From positions 1,012,191 to 1,076,190 of the forward strand of contig NZ_PJIM01000002.1 in assembly GCF_002929295.1 (NCBI RefSeq): 64,000 nucleotides of DNA, given 5' to 3'. The notes under the pieces are model-generated. The model was not told the origin of the DNA. It saw nothing but the letters and a program-made list of their open reading frames with translations, and did no database searches. Shown one piece after another: positions 35,164-44,790 of the stretch. Positions within the stretch are counted from its first letter, which is position 1; every line of letters starts with the position of its first letter. Origin of the DNA: Arthrobacter sp. SX1312. GTDB taxonomy: Bacteria; Actinomycetota; Actinomycetes; Actinomycetales; Micrococcaceae. Both the position numbers and the translations under genes were made by a program.

Positions 35164-38100
35164 ATGAGACGACGTTGTCTGATCGCGGGCGCCACGGCCT
35201 TCGGCCTGGTGGCCGGAGCCGGCGCCCTGGCGCTGCCCGCGGCGAACGCCGAGGAGCCGGCAGTGCTCCTCACCGAGGACTTCGAGGACGGCGCCTTCGG
35301 GCCGCTGGTCCAGAACGGCGGTGCCGCCCTCTCGGTGGTCGACGCCGACGGCGACAAGGCGCTGCTGGTCACGGGCAGGGCCAACGACTACGACGGCATC
35401 AAGACGCCGGCGAACCTCCTGCAGGCCGGGGGCACCTACTCCTTCTCGGCGCAGGTGAAGCTGTCCGCCGCCCCCGGGACGACGACGTCGGCACGCTTCG
35501 TCGTCGAACCCGCATACAGCTGGGTGGGCAACACCACGGTGTCGGCCGATGCGTGGACCACGGTGAGCGGCACGTTCAACGCCCCTGCGGGTGCCGACCC
35601 CGCCACACTGCGCGCCTACCTCGGGACAGGAGACCTCGGTGCGCCCTACGACTACCTCGTGGACGACGTCGTGATCACCGGCACCGCCGGGCCCGGCGAC
35701 GGCGGAGCCTGGGAGCCCACGCCGGATCCGGCCTTCATCCCCGGCGGGGCCGCCAACCCCACCACCACGCCTCTCGCCTCGGCCCGCGGCACCGGGAACG
35801 TCGTCGCCCTCACCTTCGACGACGGCCCCAACCCCGGAGAGACCGCCGCGGTCCTCGACCTCCTGAAGGACAAGGGCATCACCGCGACCTTCTGCGTCAT
35901 CGGCCAGAACGTGCAGGCGGACGGCGGGGCGGACCTGCTCCGGCGGATCGTCGCCGAAGGGCACACGCTGTGCAACCACGGCACGTCCTACGCGGACATG
36001 GGCTCGTGGACGCAGGCGCAGGTCGAAACGGACCTGAAGGAGAACCTCCGCATCATCCGCGCCGCCGCGGGTGACCCCGCCCTCCCGGTGCCGTATTTCC
36101 GGGCGCCGAACGGCAGCTGGGGTGCCACCGGCGAGGTGGCCGCGGCGCTCGGCATGCAGCCGCTCGGCCTCGGGAACGTCATCTCCGACTGGGACGGCAA
36201 CGACCTCAGCGAGACCACGCTCACCGAGAACCTCCGCCGGGCCTTCACGCCCGGTGCCGTGGTGCTCGCGCACGACGGCGGCGGCGACCGGTCCACCACG
36301 GTCAAGGCCGTGGCGACCGTCGTGAGCGAGAAGCTGGCCGAGGGCTGGACCTTCGCCCTGCCGACCGGCGGCGCCGGGCAGGCGACCGGGGTCACGAGCG
36401 GGTTCGAGACCGGGACGGACGGCTGGACGGCACGGGGCGACGGCGTGCAGGTCAGCGCCGGCAGCGATGCCCGGACCGGGACCGGCAGCCTGCTCGTCAC
36501 CGACCGCACCCAGCCCTGGCACGGCGCGGCCCTCGACGTCACCGCAGGACTTCCCGTGGGATCAGCGGTGGAGGTGTCGGTCTGGGCGACACTCGCTCCG
36601 GGCCAGACACCCGCCTCCCTCAAGGTGTCCGTGCAGCGCGACAACGGCGGTGCAAGTGCGTACGAGGGTGTGGCGGGCGCCGCGGCGACCGTCACGGCCG
36701 ACGGCTGGACGCAGCTGAAGGGTACCTACACCCTCGGGGCGGCAGCCGACAAGGCGCAGATCTACGTCGAGGGGCCCGTCGGCGTCGACTTCCTCCTCGA
36801 CGACTTCAGCCTCGCCGCCTTCGGCGAGAAGCCCATCCAGACCGATGTGCCCGGGCTCAAGGACGTCCTCGGGGCGGACGGGATCGAGCACGTCGGTGTC
36901 GCCGTCGACGCCCGGGAGACCGTGGGGACGGCGGCGGACCTCGTCCGCAAGCATTTCAACGCCATCACCCCCGAGAACGCGGGCAAGCCCGAGAGCGTGC
37001 AGCCGGTCGAGGGTCAGTTCTCCTTCGCCCAGCTGGACCAGCTGCTGGACTTCGCCGATGCCAACAACGTGCAGGTCTACGGACACGTGCTCGCCTGGCA
37101 CTCGCAGACCCCGGCATGGTTCTTCAAGGACGGCAGCCGCGACCTGACGGACAGCCCTGCCGATCAGGCACTGCTGAAGGCCCGCATGGAAGCCCACATC
37201 AAGGGCATCGCGGACCACATCGACGCGCGCTACCCCGACGGAGACAGCCCCATCTGGGCCTGGGACGTCGTCAACGAGGTCATCGCCGACGGAGACACGG
37301 CCAATCCGCACGACATGCGGGACAGCCGGTGGTTCCAGGTGCTCGGCGAGGGCTTCGTGGACGAGGCCTTCCGCCTGGCGGACCGCTACTTCCCCGACGC
37401 GGCCCTGTTCATCAACGACTACAACACCGAGATGCCGGAGAAGCGCGCCGACTACCTCGACCTGATCCGGGCACTGGAGGCGCGCAGCGTGCCGATCGAC
37501 GGCGTGGGGCACCAGGCCCACGTGGACGTCGCCCGGCCGGTGGAGTGGCTCGAGGACTCCATCGTGGCCGTGGAGCGCCTGAACCCGGAGCTGCTGCAGG
37601 CCATCACGGAACTCGACGTGAACGCCTCCACGGAGAACCAGGGCGCCGATGTCAGCGGCGCCCCGCAGGATCCGTACAGTCCGGCGTTCGAGGACGACGC
37701 GGACGCGGCGGCCGAGGTCGGGTACTACTACCGCGACCTGTTCGCGATGCTGTGGGAGCACAACGAGTCCGTCGACTCGGTGACCTTCTGGGGCATCAGC
37801 AACGCCCGCACCTGGCTGCGCACGTGGCCGATGGCCCGGCCGTGGGAACAGCCGCTGCCGTTCGACGACGACCTGCAGGTCACCCCGGCGTACTGGGGCA
37901 TCGTCGATCCGTCCCGCCTGCCCGCGCGGCCGGCCGACGTGCTGCCGCCCCGGATCGCCGGCCAGTCGGACGTCCAGGCGGTCTCCAACGGTGCCAGCGG
38001 CGCGAAGGTGAAGTACACCCTGCCGTCCGCCATCGACACCCTCGACGGGGCGGTCCCGCTGGACTGTGATCCGGCGTCGGGCTCCCGCTTCGTCATCGGT

Positions 38101-38199
38101 GTCACGACGGTCACCTGCACCGCCACGGACGAGGCGGGCAACACCCGCACCAGCTCGTTCGACGTCGTCGTGACCCGCAAGCAGCCCGGAAAGCCCTGA
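35164..38199 (+). CDS. Secreted multidomain xylanase: CBM, CE4 deacetylase-like, CBM, GH10, HYR
   Basis: A 1011-residue exported protein. Domains in order: signal peptide (1-29), CBM4/9-like module (33-173), CE4 polysaccharide deacetylase-like domain (about 208-400; TFDDGP 217-222, RAPNG 313-317, VLAH 367-370), second CBM4/9- or CBM22-like module (about 410-553), GH10 xylanase (about 560-925; Glu705 in WDVVNE, Glu816 in ITELDV) and a C-terminal HYR domain (about 935-1007). CE4 enzymes usually have H(S/T)xxH; here it reads H272-GTS-Y276. It probably removes acetyl groups and cuts xylan. The start is ATG 35164. Confidence 0.92.
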   Translation: MRRRCLIAGATAFGLVAGAGALALPAANAEEPAVLLTEDFEDGAFGPLVQNGGAALSVVDADGDKALLVTGRANDYDGIKTPANLLQAGGTYSFSAQVKLSAAPGTTTSARFVVEPAYSWVGNTTVSADAWTTVSGTFNAPAGADPATLRAYLGTGDLGAPYDYLVDDVVITGTAGPGDGGAWEPTPDPAFIPGGAANPTTTPLASARGTGNVVALTFDDGPNPGETAAVLDLLKDKGITATFCVIGQNVQADGGADLLRRIVAEGHTLCNHGTSYADMGSWTQAQVETDLKENLRIIRAAAGDPALPVPYFRAPNGSWGATGEVAAALGMQPLGLGNVISDWDGNDLSETTLTENLRRAFTPGAVVLAHDGGGDRSTTVKAVATVVSEKLAEGWTFALPTGGAGQATGVTSGFETGTDGWTARGDGVQVSAGSDARTGTGSLLVTDRTQPWHGAALDVTAGLPVGSAVEVSVWATLAPGQTPASLKVSVQRDNGGASAYEGVAGAAATVTADGWTQLKGTYTLGAAADKAQIYVEGPVGVDFLLDDFSLAAFGEKPIQTDVPGLKDVLGADGIEHVGVAVDARETVGTAADLVRKHFNAITPENAGKPESVQPVEGQFSFAQLDQLLDFADANNVQVYGHVLAWHSQTPAWFFKDGSRDLTDSPADQALLKARMEAHIKGIADHIDARYPDGDSPIWAWDVVNEVIADGDTANPHDMRDSRWFQVLGEGFVDEAFRLADRYFPDAALFINDYNTEMPEKRADYLDLIRALEARSVPIDGVGHQAHVDVARPVEWLEDSIVAVERLNPELLQAITELDVNASTENQGADVSGAPQDPYSPAFEDDADAAAEVGYYYRDLFAMLWEHNESVDSVTFWGISNARTWLRTWPMARPWEQPLPFDDDLQVTPAYWGIVDPSRLPARPADVLPPRIAGQSDVQAVSNGASGAKVKYTLPSAIDTLDGAVPLDCDPASGSRFVIGVTTVTCTATDEAGNTRTSSFDVVVTRKQPGKP

Positions 38200-38226
38200 T
38201 ACGGTCCCGCGGCCGCCTCGGCCGGC

Positions 38227-38270
38227 ACGACGAAGCCCCTGTCCTCTCCGGAGGGCAGGGGCTTCGTCGT
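38227..38270. terminator. Terminator between the xylanase operon and purM
   Basis: ACGACGAAGCCCCTG pairs perfectly with CAGGGGCTTCGTCGT around a 14-base loop that can itself form a small CCT/AGG stem. It lies between convergent transcription units and can serve both. Confidence 0.8.
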
Positions 38271-38279
38271 CGGTGTCCG

Positions 38280-39395
38280 TCAGGAGGCGTAGGCGCCGAG
38301 GAGCCGCACGGAGCCGCCGTCCACGCCCTTGGCGCCCTGGACGTAGTCAGGTCCGTCTGTGCTCCCGCTGCCGGTCACCTGCACGCTGCCCATCACCCAG
38401 GACGGGACGCCGGCCGCGTTCAGCTGGGCCAGGGCGGCGTCGGCGCCCGTGGCCCCCACGATCGCCACCATGCCGACGCCGAGGTTGAGGGTGCGCTCGA
38501 GGTCCGGCAGAGGGACGGACCCGAGCTGCGAGACGATCGTGAAGATCGGGGGAAGCCCCCAGGTGGAGCGGTCCACGGTGGCCTCGAGCCCGCGCGGCAG
38601 AACGCGGGCGAGGTTCGCCGCGAGCCCGCCGCCGGTGACGTGGCTGAACCCGTGCACCTGCGCGGCGTCGTTCCGGGCGAGGGCGAGGCAGTCCGCGGCG
38701 TAGACCCGCGTGGGCTCGAGCAGTTCCTCGCCGAGCGTCCGCCCGAGTTCGGAGACCTGCCGGTCCAGCGACCACCCGGCCTGGTTGATGACGCGGCGGA
38801 CGAGGGAGTAGCCGTTGGAGTGCAGGCCGGAGGAGGCCATGCCGATCACGACGTCGCCCGCCCGGACGCGCTCGGGGCCGAGGACGCGGTCCGCCTCGAC
38901 CACGCCGGTCGCGGCTCCCGCGACGTCGTACTCGTGCTCGCCGAGCAGCCCCGGGTGCTCCGCGGTCTCCCCGCCCACCAGGGCGGTGCCGGCCACCGAG
39001 CAGCCGGCCGCGATGCCGCGGACGATGTCCGCGATCCGCTCGGGGACCACTTTCCCGCACGCGATGTAATCCGTCATGAACAGCGGCTCCGCGCCGACCA
39101 CCACGATGTCGTCCACGACCATCCCCACGAGATCGAACCCGATGGTGTCGTGGATGTCCATGGCCTGCGCGATCGCGACCTTGGTGCCCACGCCGTCGGT
39201 CGACGTCGCGAGCAGCGGGCGCGTGTAGGTGAGGAGGCGGGAGACGTCGAAGAGCCCGGCGAAACCGCCCACCCCGCCGATCACCTGCTCGCCGTGCGTG
39301 GCCCGGACGGCGTCCTTCATGAGCTCGACGGCGCGGTCACCCGCTTCGACGTCCACTCCTGCGCTGGCGTAGGTGATCGGGTGGGGCGCGCTCAT
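38280..39395 (-). CDS. purM: Phosphoribosylformylglycinamidine cyclo-ligase
   Basis: A 371-residue enzyme of purine synthesis, step 5, closing FGAM to AIR with ATP. Family signatures are YASAGVDVEAGD at the start, STDGVGTKV, the GFDLVGMVVDDI stretch and VGGETAEHPG. The C-terminal GxGxxxI-like part includes LGVGMVAIV. Length is normal. Its start overlaps the purF stop by 4 bp (ATGA), implying translational coupling. It ends at the bidirectional hairpin next to the xylanase operon. Confidence 0.97.
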   Translation of the reverse strand: MSAPHPITYASAGVDVEAGDRAVELMKDAVRATHGEQVIGGVGGFAGLFDVSRLLTYTRPLLATSTDGVGTKVAIAQAMDIHDTIGFDLVGMVVDDIVVVGAEPLFMTDYIACGKVVPERIADIVRGIAAGCSVAGTALVGGETAEHPGLLGEHEYDVAGAATGVVEADRVLGPERVRAGDVVIGMASSGLHSNGYSLVRRVINQAGWSLDRQVSELGRTLGEELLEPTRVYAADCLALARNDAAQVHGFSHVTGGGLAANLARVLPRGLEATVDRSTWGLPPIFTIVSQLGSVPLPDLERTLNLGVGMVAIVGATGADAALAQLNAAGVPSWVMGSVQVTGSGSTDGPDYVQGAKGVDGGSVRLLGAYAS

Positions 39396-40951
39396 ACCCG
39401 CTCCTTCTTGTCGTCGTCGGTCAGTACGGCTTCGAATTCGGCGTCCGGCCCGGGATCGCAGCCCACCGCACCGGACCGGTCGGCCGGGTCGAGGCGCTCG
39501 AGCAGGTTCTTGCCCAGGCGGTCGCCGCCGGGCAGTTCGATGGGGTACGTCCCGGTGAAGCAGGCCGTGCAGAGGCGCTCGCGGGGCTGCTGGGTGGCAT
39601 CGATCATGCCGTCCTCGGAGATGTAGGCGAGGCTGTCGGCGCCGACGGACTTGCTGATCTCGTCGATCGCCGCGCCGTTCGCGATGAGCTCCGCGCGGGA
39701 CGCGAAGTCGATGCCGTAGAAGCAGGGCCAGCGCACCGGCGGCGAGGAGATTTTGACGTGGACCTCAGCGGCGCCGGCCTCGCGCAGCATCCGGACGACG
39801 GCGCGCTGCGTGTTGCCGCGGACGATGGAATCGTCCACCACGATGATGCGCTTGCCGCGGATGACGGATTCGAGGGCGTTGAGCTTGAGCCGGATGCCGA
39901 GCTGGCGCAGCGTCTGGCTGGGCTGGATGAACGTGCGGCCCACGTAGGCGTTCTTCACGAAGCCGTGGGCGAAGGGGATGCCGGACTCCTCGGCGAAGCC
40001 GACGGCGGCGGGCGTCCCGGACTCCGGGACGGGGATCACGATGTCCGCTTCGGCCGTGTTCTCGCGGGCCAGCTGGCGGCCCATCTCCACGCGGGCCTCG
40101 TACACGGAGCGCCCGGCGATCGCGGCGTCGGGTCGGGCCAGGTACACGTACTCGAAGACGCAGCCGGCGGGGGTGGGGGAGCCGAAGCGGCTGCTGCGCA
40201 CGCCGTCCTCGTCGATCGCGATGAACTCGCCGGGCTCGATCTCCCGGATGAAGCTGGCGCCGACGGTGGCGAGGGCCGCCTGCTCGGAGGCGACCACCCA
40301 GCCGCGCTCGAGCCGGCCGAGGACGAGGGGGCGCACGCCGTAGGTGTCCCGGGCGGCGTAGAGCGTCCCCTCGTCCATGAACACGAAGCAGAACGCGCCG
40401 CGGATGCTCGGCAGCAGCGCCAGGGCCGTCTGCTCGAGGGAGCGGTCGTCGTCCCCGGCCAGGAGCGCGGTGACCAGGGCGGTGTCCGTGGTGTTGCCCT
40501 GCGCCATCTCGCCGGCACGCGGCTTGCCGTGGCGGGCGAGGACCATCTGGTGGAGCTCGGCCGAGTTGGTGAGGTTGCCGTTGTGGGCGAGGGCCACGGT
40601 GCCCGCCGCGGTGGCGCCGAGGGTGGGCTGCGCGTTGGCCCAGTGCGAGGACCCGGTGGTGGAGTAGCGGCAGTGGCCGACGGCGATGTGCCCGGTCAGG
40701 GTGTTGAGCGTGGACTCGTCGAAGACCTGGGACACGAGGCCCATGTCCTTGTACACGTTGATCCGGTGGCCGTCGCTCGTGGCGATGCCCGCCGACTCCT
40801 GGCCGCGGTGCTGCAGCGCGTACAGGCCGTAGTAGGCGAGCTTGGCGACCTCCTCGCCGGGCGCCCAGACTCCGAAGACGCCGCAGGCGTCCTGGGGTCC
40901 TTTTTCGCCGGGAAGAAGATCATGGGAGAGGTGTCCGTCGCCGCGCAGCAT
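39392..40951 (-). CDS. purF: Amidophosphoribosyltransferase
   Basis: A 519-residue enzyme for the first committed step of purine synthesis: PRPP plus glutamine gives phosphoribosylamine. A short N-terminal propeptide precedes the catalytic Cys23 (DACGVFGVW), as in the processed Bacillus subtilis type. The glutaminase domain has LQHRGQESAGIA and GHCRYSTTGSS; the PRTase domain has the PRPP motif VVDDSIVRGNT. The cysteines near SSPPVRWPCFYG and ERLCTACFTG fit an Fe-S type. It overlaps purM by 4 bp and is first in a two-gene unit. Confidence 0.97.
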   Translation of the reverse strand: MLRGDGHLSHDLLPGEKGPQDACGVFGVWAPGEEVAKLAYYGLYALQHRGQESAGIATSDGHRINVYKDMGLVSQVFDESTLNTLTGHIAVGHCRYSTTGSSHWANAQPTLGATAAGTVALAHNGNLTNSAELHQMVLARHGKPRAGEMAQGNTTDTALVTALLAGDDDRSLEQTALALLPSIRGAFCFVFMDEGTLYAARDTYGVRPLVLGRLERGWVVASEQAALATVGASFIREIEPGEFIAIDEDGVRSSRFGSPTPAGCVFEYVYLARPDAAIAGRSVYEARVEMGRQLARENTAEADIVIPVPESGTPAAVGFAEESGIPFAHGFVKNAYVGRTFIQPSQTLRQLGIRLKLNALESVIRGKRIIVVDDSIVRGNTQRAVVRMLREAGAAEVHVKISSPPVRWPCFYGIDFASRAELIANGAAIDEISKSVGADSLAYISEDGMIDATQQPRERLCTACFTGTYPIELPGGDRLGKNLLERLDPADRSGAVGCDPGPDAEFEAVLTDDDKKERV

Positions 40952-40999
40952 GCCGCCATTCTCTCACGGTACGGTGTGCCGCCCTTCTTCCGGCCCCGT

Positions 41000-42121
41000 T
41001 CATTTCGTGCTGGCCAGCTTCCCGATCAGCCGTTCCATCCGGGCGATCCCGACGAATCGCCCCGCGTTGTCGGTCACCAGCAGCGGAGCGAAGCGGGAGC
41101 CGGCCTCCCGGGTCACGGAGCGGGCGAGGGCCTCGTCGATCGGGGTGTCCACGTTGACGACCAGGCCGGTGGTGACGACTCCCAGGCGGGCCGCCTCCTC
41201 GGTGAGCACCGCCCGCGGTCTCCGCCCGTCGAGGAGCACGACGTCGGTGAGGTCCGGGTCGTTCGTGAACAGGGCCGCCGCCGCGCCGGGGGAGGGTGCG
41301 GTCGGCGCCGGTTCGACGACGCCGCGGACCGTCGACGCGGTGGCATCGCGCGCCCGGGTGGACAGACGGAGCGCGAGGTCGAGGTCGAGGCCCTGCCAGG
41401 GCGGCGCGGGCCGGCCCAGCAGGTACCCCTGCACGAGCGGGACCCCGAGGGCGGTCAGGGTGTCGAGTTCCTCGATCCGCTCGATGCCCTCCGCGAGGAT
41501 CCAGGCGTCGACCCTGCCGGCGAAGAGTCCGATCATCTCCATCAGGGCACGCTTGGCCTCGTCCGTGTCGATGCCGCGCACCAGTTCGCGGTCCATCTTG
41601 ATGATGGCCGGCCGCAGCGCGAGCAGGTGCTGCAGGCCCGCGTAACCGGACCCGGCGTCGTCGACGGCGATCATGGCACCGGCCGCACGCAGGGCGTTCA
41701 GGTGCGGTTCCAGGTGGAGGTAGGAATCGATGGGTGTCTGCTCCGTCAGCTCCACGACGACGCCGCCGAGGGGCCCCTGGTCGGCCCAGACCTGCCGCAC
41801 CTCGGGTGAGGCGAGCAGGGCGGGCGAGACGTTCACGGTGAGGAAGCAGTTCGGCGGGAGCGTTCCCCGGTGCACGAAGGCGCTGCGGAGCGCCGCCGCT
41901 TCGAGGTCCGCCGCACGCCCCGCGCGCCGCGCCCGGGCGAACCACGCCTCGGGATCCTTCTCGCCGTACGCCGGGAAGCGGACGAGGGCCTCGTAACCGA
42001 CCACCGTGCCGCGGGCGGTGTCGATGATGGGCTGGTAGGCGGAGGTGATCCCCTCACCGAGGCACGCGGCGGCCAGCTCGGCGGACTCCCGCGCGGCCAC
42101 CGTCCGGTCGAGGGGCTCCAC
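41000..42121 (-). CDS. EAL domain cyclic di-GMP phosphodiesterase with C-terminal CBS-like region
   Basis: A 373-residue soluble protein. The EAL domain (about 20-260) keeps the catalytic set: YEALVRF, NVSP, ELTEQ, DDAGSGYAGLQ, KMDRELV, AEGIE and QGYLLGRP, so hydrolysis of cyclic di-GMP is expected. Residues 285-370 resemble a single CBS or similar ligand-binding module (FAPLLVTDNAGRFVGIARMERLI). No GGDEF or membrane part is present. The start is GTG at 42121, 11 bp after the DUF1059 gene, so the two are probably cotranscribed. The regulatory ligand is unknown. Confidence 0.87.
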   Translation of the reverse strand: MEPLDRTVAARESAELAAACLGEGITSAYQPIIDTARGTVVGYEALVRFPAYGEKDPEAWFARARRAGRAADLEAAALRSAFVHRGTLPPNCFLTVNVSPALLASPEVRQVWADQGPLGGVVVELTEQTPIDSYLHLEPHLNALRAAGAMIAVDDAGSGYAGLQHLLALRPAIIKMDRELVRGIDTDEAKRALMEMIGLFAGRVDAWILAEGIERIEELDTLTALGVPLVQGYLLGRPAPPWQGLDLDLALRLSTRARDATASTVRGVVEPAPTAPSPGAAAALFTNDPDLTDVVLLDGRRPRAVLTEEAARLGVVTTGLVVNVDTPIDEALARSVTREAGSRFAPLLVTDNAGRFVGIARMERLIGKLASTK

Positions 42122-42132
42122 CGGGAGCGGGC

Positions 42133-42306
42133 TCAGGCGGTGGCCATGCTGCCGCGGACCGCGCCGACGAGCTCGGGCGTGATCTCCGTCAGGCCGTGGG
42201 CCGAGGCGGCGTGGGCCCCCACCGCGGCGAGGATGTCATCCTCCGTGCTGCAGATCCAGCGGGCGTCGCAGCCCGGTACGACATCTCCACATGCGAATAG
42301 CTTCAT
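42133..42306 (-). CDS. DUF1059 small protein
   Basis: A 57-residue protein beginning MKLFACGDVVPGCDARW, with Cys6 and Cys13 and the later HAASAHGLTEI, which is the DUF1059 pattern. The family is small, often found alone, and of unknown function; the spaced Cys and His residues suggest a metal site, an inference. The gene starts at ATG 42306 and ends 11 bp before the EAL gene. I found it by translating the gap between the EAL gene and the next gene. Confidence 0.85.
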   Translation of the reverse strand: MKLFACGDVVPGCDARWICSTEDDILAAVGAHAASAHGLTEITPELVGAVRGSMATA

Positions 42307-42405
42307 GGCACAGTCCTCTTCTCCCGCTCGATGGCTCCCCCATCACGCCTTACTGTCGTCACCCCGGCCCGGGGTGTAAGCAGCGGCATCCGCCGGTGGA
42401 GGGTC

Positions 42406-42837
42406 TCAGGCGTCGTCGTCCGTGCGCTCCGCCCGCGCCCGCTCGGCGCGCCTGATGCTGCGGCGGTCGATGACGAGCACCAGCAGCGCGGCGAGGAGCA
42501 GCCCGGGCAGGGCGAAGGCCACGGTGAAGAACCCGAGGACGGACTCGCGCGTGAGGGTCGGATCCTCCGGGCCGGTGTAGGCGAGCACCAGGGCCGCGAG
42601 GAAACCGAGGATCGCGCCGACCGCCATGAAGGGCACGAACTTCGGCGCCCGGCGGACGGTCACCTCGCGGACGGCCGGTGTGAGCGGCGGCGCGTCCGCG
42701 GGCGGGACGTCGCGGACCGGTGTGTCCGGGAGATCGGCCGGTCGGTCCGCCGGGACGGGCCGAGCGTCCGCGGGTGCCTGATCGTCGCCCCGCTGGTCCG
42801 GCTGGTCGGGGGAGGTGTGCGGCTGCTCGGAGGTCAT
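42406..42837 (-). CDS. Small actinobacterial membrane protein with two transmembrane segments
   Basis: A 143-residue protein. The first 60 residues are Asp/Pro/Ala-rich and disordered (MTSEQPHTSPDQPDQR). Two transmembrane helices follow at about 69-86 and 102-124, joined by a short polar loop, then a basic cytoplasmic tail (DRRSIRRAERARAER). The pattern is common near purine genes in Actinobacteria but I cannot name a function. The ATG at 42837 is the only reasonable start. It lies 19 bp after the DUF2079 gene on the same strand, so it may be part of that operon. Confidence 0.78.
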   Translation of the reverse strand: MTSEQPHTSPDQPDQRGDDQAPADARPVPADRPADLPDTPVRDVPPADAPPLTPAVREVTVRRAPKFVPFMAVGAILGFLAALVLAYTGPEDPTLTRESVLGFFTVAFALPGLLLAALLVLVIDRRSIRRAERARAERTDDDA

Positions 42838-42856
42838 GCTTTAAGGCTACCGGGCG

Positions 42857-44416
42857 TCAGCGTTCCAGCCGCACGAGCTGGTAGCCCGCCTCGTCGAACA
42901 CCGGGGTGTAGTCCGTTCCCGGGAACCGCTGCTCGGCGTGGGCCTCGGCGTCGGCCGGGCGGGTGGCACCCCAGCTCCAGTCGTCGGCGTCGACGATCAG
43001 GTAGTCGGGCGCGGGGTTCGTGTTGCCGAGCCAGTACACGCGCGTCTCCGGCACGAGGTACGCCATGAGCACCACGCCGCTCTCCACCGTGGAACCCTCG
43101 GGGATGAGGCCCATCATGCGGTGGGCGGCGTCCCAGCGCGCGGACTGACGATACGTGTCCGCCTCCGCGAGGACGGCGAATTTCTGGCCCGGCAGCAGGA
43201 CCAGGCAGGCGGCGACGGCGGCGGGCACCCCCAGCAGCGCGGCGGACCGCACCCAGCGGCGGCGGTCGCTCCGGAGGGAGTGCACGCCGTCCACCAGGCC
43301 GAGGAAGAGCACGGGCATGAGGACCGCGCTGTAGTGCCACTCCGGCCCCCAGTACCCCTCCTGGCCGGAGGCGAACCGCCACAGCAGGGTGGGCAGGAGG
43401 ACCAGGCTCAGCGACGAGCGCAGGAACAGGACGCCGCCGGCGAGCAGGAGCAGCAGGAGCGTCTCGTGTTTCGCGGTGCCGGTGAGGAGGCCGACGACGG
43501 CGCCGGCCGGGTCCGCGATCATCGCACCGGCGTCGATCCGGTCCGAGTAGTCGTACTGGCCGGCGGCGTTGAGCGCCGGCAGGATCACGCGCACGGAGAG
43601 GACCAGCCACAGTGCCCCCCACACCGCGAGCCACAGGCCGGCGACCGCCCGCAGCCGCCACGCGACGACCAGCCCGAGGGCCATCACGGTGAGCCCGAGG
43701 TCCTCCTTCACGAAGACGAGGAGGCCGCCCCAGAGGACGGCGGGCAGCACGCGCCGCGCCAGCACGGCTTCGAGGCTGAGGGCCAGGAGCGGCACGGCGA
43801 ACGCGATCTCGTGGAACTGCGCGGCGACGGCGGACTGCAGCCCCCAGGACAGCGCATAGGCGATCCCGACGGCGATCCCGGCGGCGGACCCGAGGAGCCG
43901 CATGCCCGTGCGCGCGACGACCGCCACGGACAGCCCGAGGAGCAGGTTCTGCACGATCAGGAGGGTCAGGCCCGACGGCGCGACCGCGTACGCGGGTCCC
44001 AGCAGCACGAGCAGCGGGTGGAAGTGGTCACCCAGGAGGTTGAAGTCCTCGCCCTTGATGGGGACGATCGGGGCACCGGCGCCCGCATAGGCCTTGGCGA
44101 GCTGCGTGAAGATCCCGAGATCCCAGGACGGCGACTCCAGCCGGTTCCACTGGGTGACGGAGAAGACGGTGTAGAGGAGGGCGGCAGCGACACCCGTCAG
44201 CCAGGCGCCGGGCGGCTGCCGGCGGATCGCCGCGGCCGAGCGCCCGCGGAGGGTGGCGGGGCGATCCCGCCGCTCCGGTTCCCGGTCCGGGTCGACGGCG
44301 TGTCTGCTGCGGGACGCCGTCGTCCGGCGCGGCGCCGATCCGGCACCGGGCACCGGGCCCACCTGCGCTGGGCCCACCTGCGGCGTCAGGCCGGCGCTCG
44401 GGGCGTCACCGGTCAC
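42857..44416 (-). CDS. DUF2079 multi-pass membrane protein
   Basis: A 519-residue membrane protein with about nine to ten transmembrane helices between residues 73 and 425. The [18 protein letters not shown] stretch and [13 protein letters not shown] near the start are typical of DUF2079, a family related in topology to polyprenol-linked glycosyltransferases. The C-terminal part is a soluble exterior domain. Its start is GTG at 44416, overlapping the stop of the sterol-carrier-family gene (GTGA). The first 65 residues are Pro/Arg-rich and cytoplasmic. The substrate is unknown. Confidence 0.85.
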   Translation of the reverse strand: MTGDAPSAGLTPQVGPAQVGPVPGAGSAPRRTTASRSRHAVDPDREPERRDRPATLRGRSAAAIRRQPPGAWLTGVAAALLYTVFSVTQWNRLESPSWDLGIFTQLAKAYAGAGAPIVPIKGEDFNLLGDHFHPLLVLLGPAYAVAPSGLTLLIVQNLLLGLSVAVVARTGMRLLGSAAGIAVGIAYALSWGLQSAVAAQFHEIAFAVPLLALSLEAVLARRVLPAVLWGGLLVFVKEDLGLTVMALGLVVAWRLRAVAGLWLAVWGALWLVLSVRVILPALNAAGQYDYSDRIDAGAMIADPAGAVVGLLTGTAKHETLLLLLLAGGVLFLRSSLSLVLLPTLLWRFASGQEGYWGPEWHYSAVLMPVLFLGLVDGVHSLRSDRRRWVRSAALLGVPAAVAACLVLLPGQKFAVLAEADTYRQSARWDAAHRMMGLIPEGSTVESGVVLMAYLVPETRVYWLGNTNPAPDYLIVDADDWSWGATRPADAEAHAEQRFPGTDYTPVFDEAGYQLVRLER

Positions 44417-44778
44417 GGGCGGCGCCCGACGACGGGCAGCCAGGCGCTCAGGTCGGCGCGCCCGCCGGAGGCCGCCACCTTGCCCGCCGCCACGGCGTCC
44501 GGCCACGCGACGGCCCCGGTGACGAGCGCCAACCAGGTGGTGGCATCGGTCTCCACCACGTTCGGAGGCGTACCCCGGGTATGGCGGGGCCCCTCGACGC
44601 ACTGGGTGACGCCGAAGGGAGGGACCCGCACCTCGACGCTGTTGCCGGGGGCGAGCTCCGCGAGTTCCTCGAGGGTGAACCGTACCGCCATGGCGAGTTC
44701 GGAGCGGCCGGCCGAGCCGTCGGCCACCTGTGCCAGGGCGCGGTGGCCGTCCTCACCGGTGATGCGTCGTCGTGCCAT
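44413..44778 (-). CDS. Sterol carrier family protein
   Basis: A 121-residue soluble protein of the short SCP2-like family common in Actinobacteria near purine genes. It has [29 protein letters not shown] and a conserved end with [34 protein letters not shown]. The role is unknown; SCP2 folds usually bind lipids. It overlaps the DUF2079 gene by 4 bp (GTGA) and starts 12 bp after the asparaginase stop, so the three genes form one unit with asparaginase in front. Confidence 0.88.
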   Translation of the reverse strand: MARRRITGEDGHRALAQVADGSAGRSELAMAVRFTLEELAELAPGNSVEVRVPPFGVTQCVEGPRHTRGTPPNVVETDATTWLALVTGAVAWPDAVAAGKVAASGGRADLSAWLPVVGRRP

Positions 44779-44790
44779 GCGCTGCCGCGC

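Noticed and set aside
33970-38199. 1409-residue frame extending the CE4-GH10 protein upstream
   Set aside because: The upstream part is a shifted frame over the first xylanase. A signal peptide begins at 35164.
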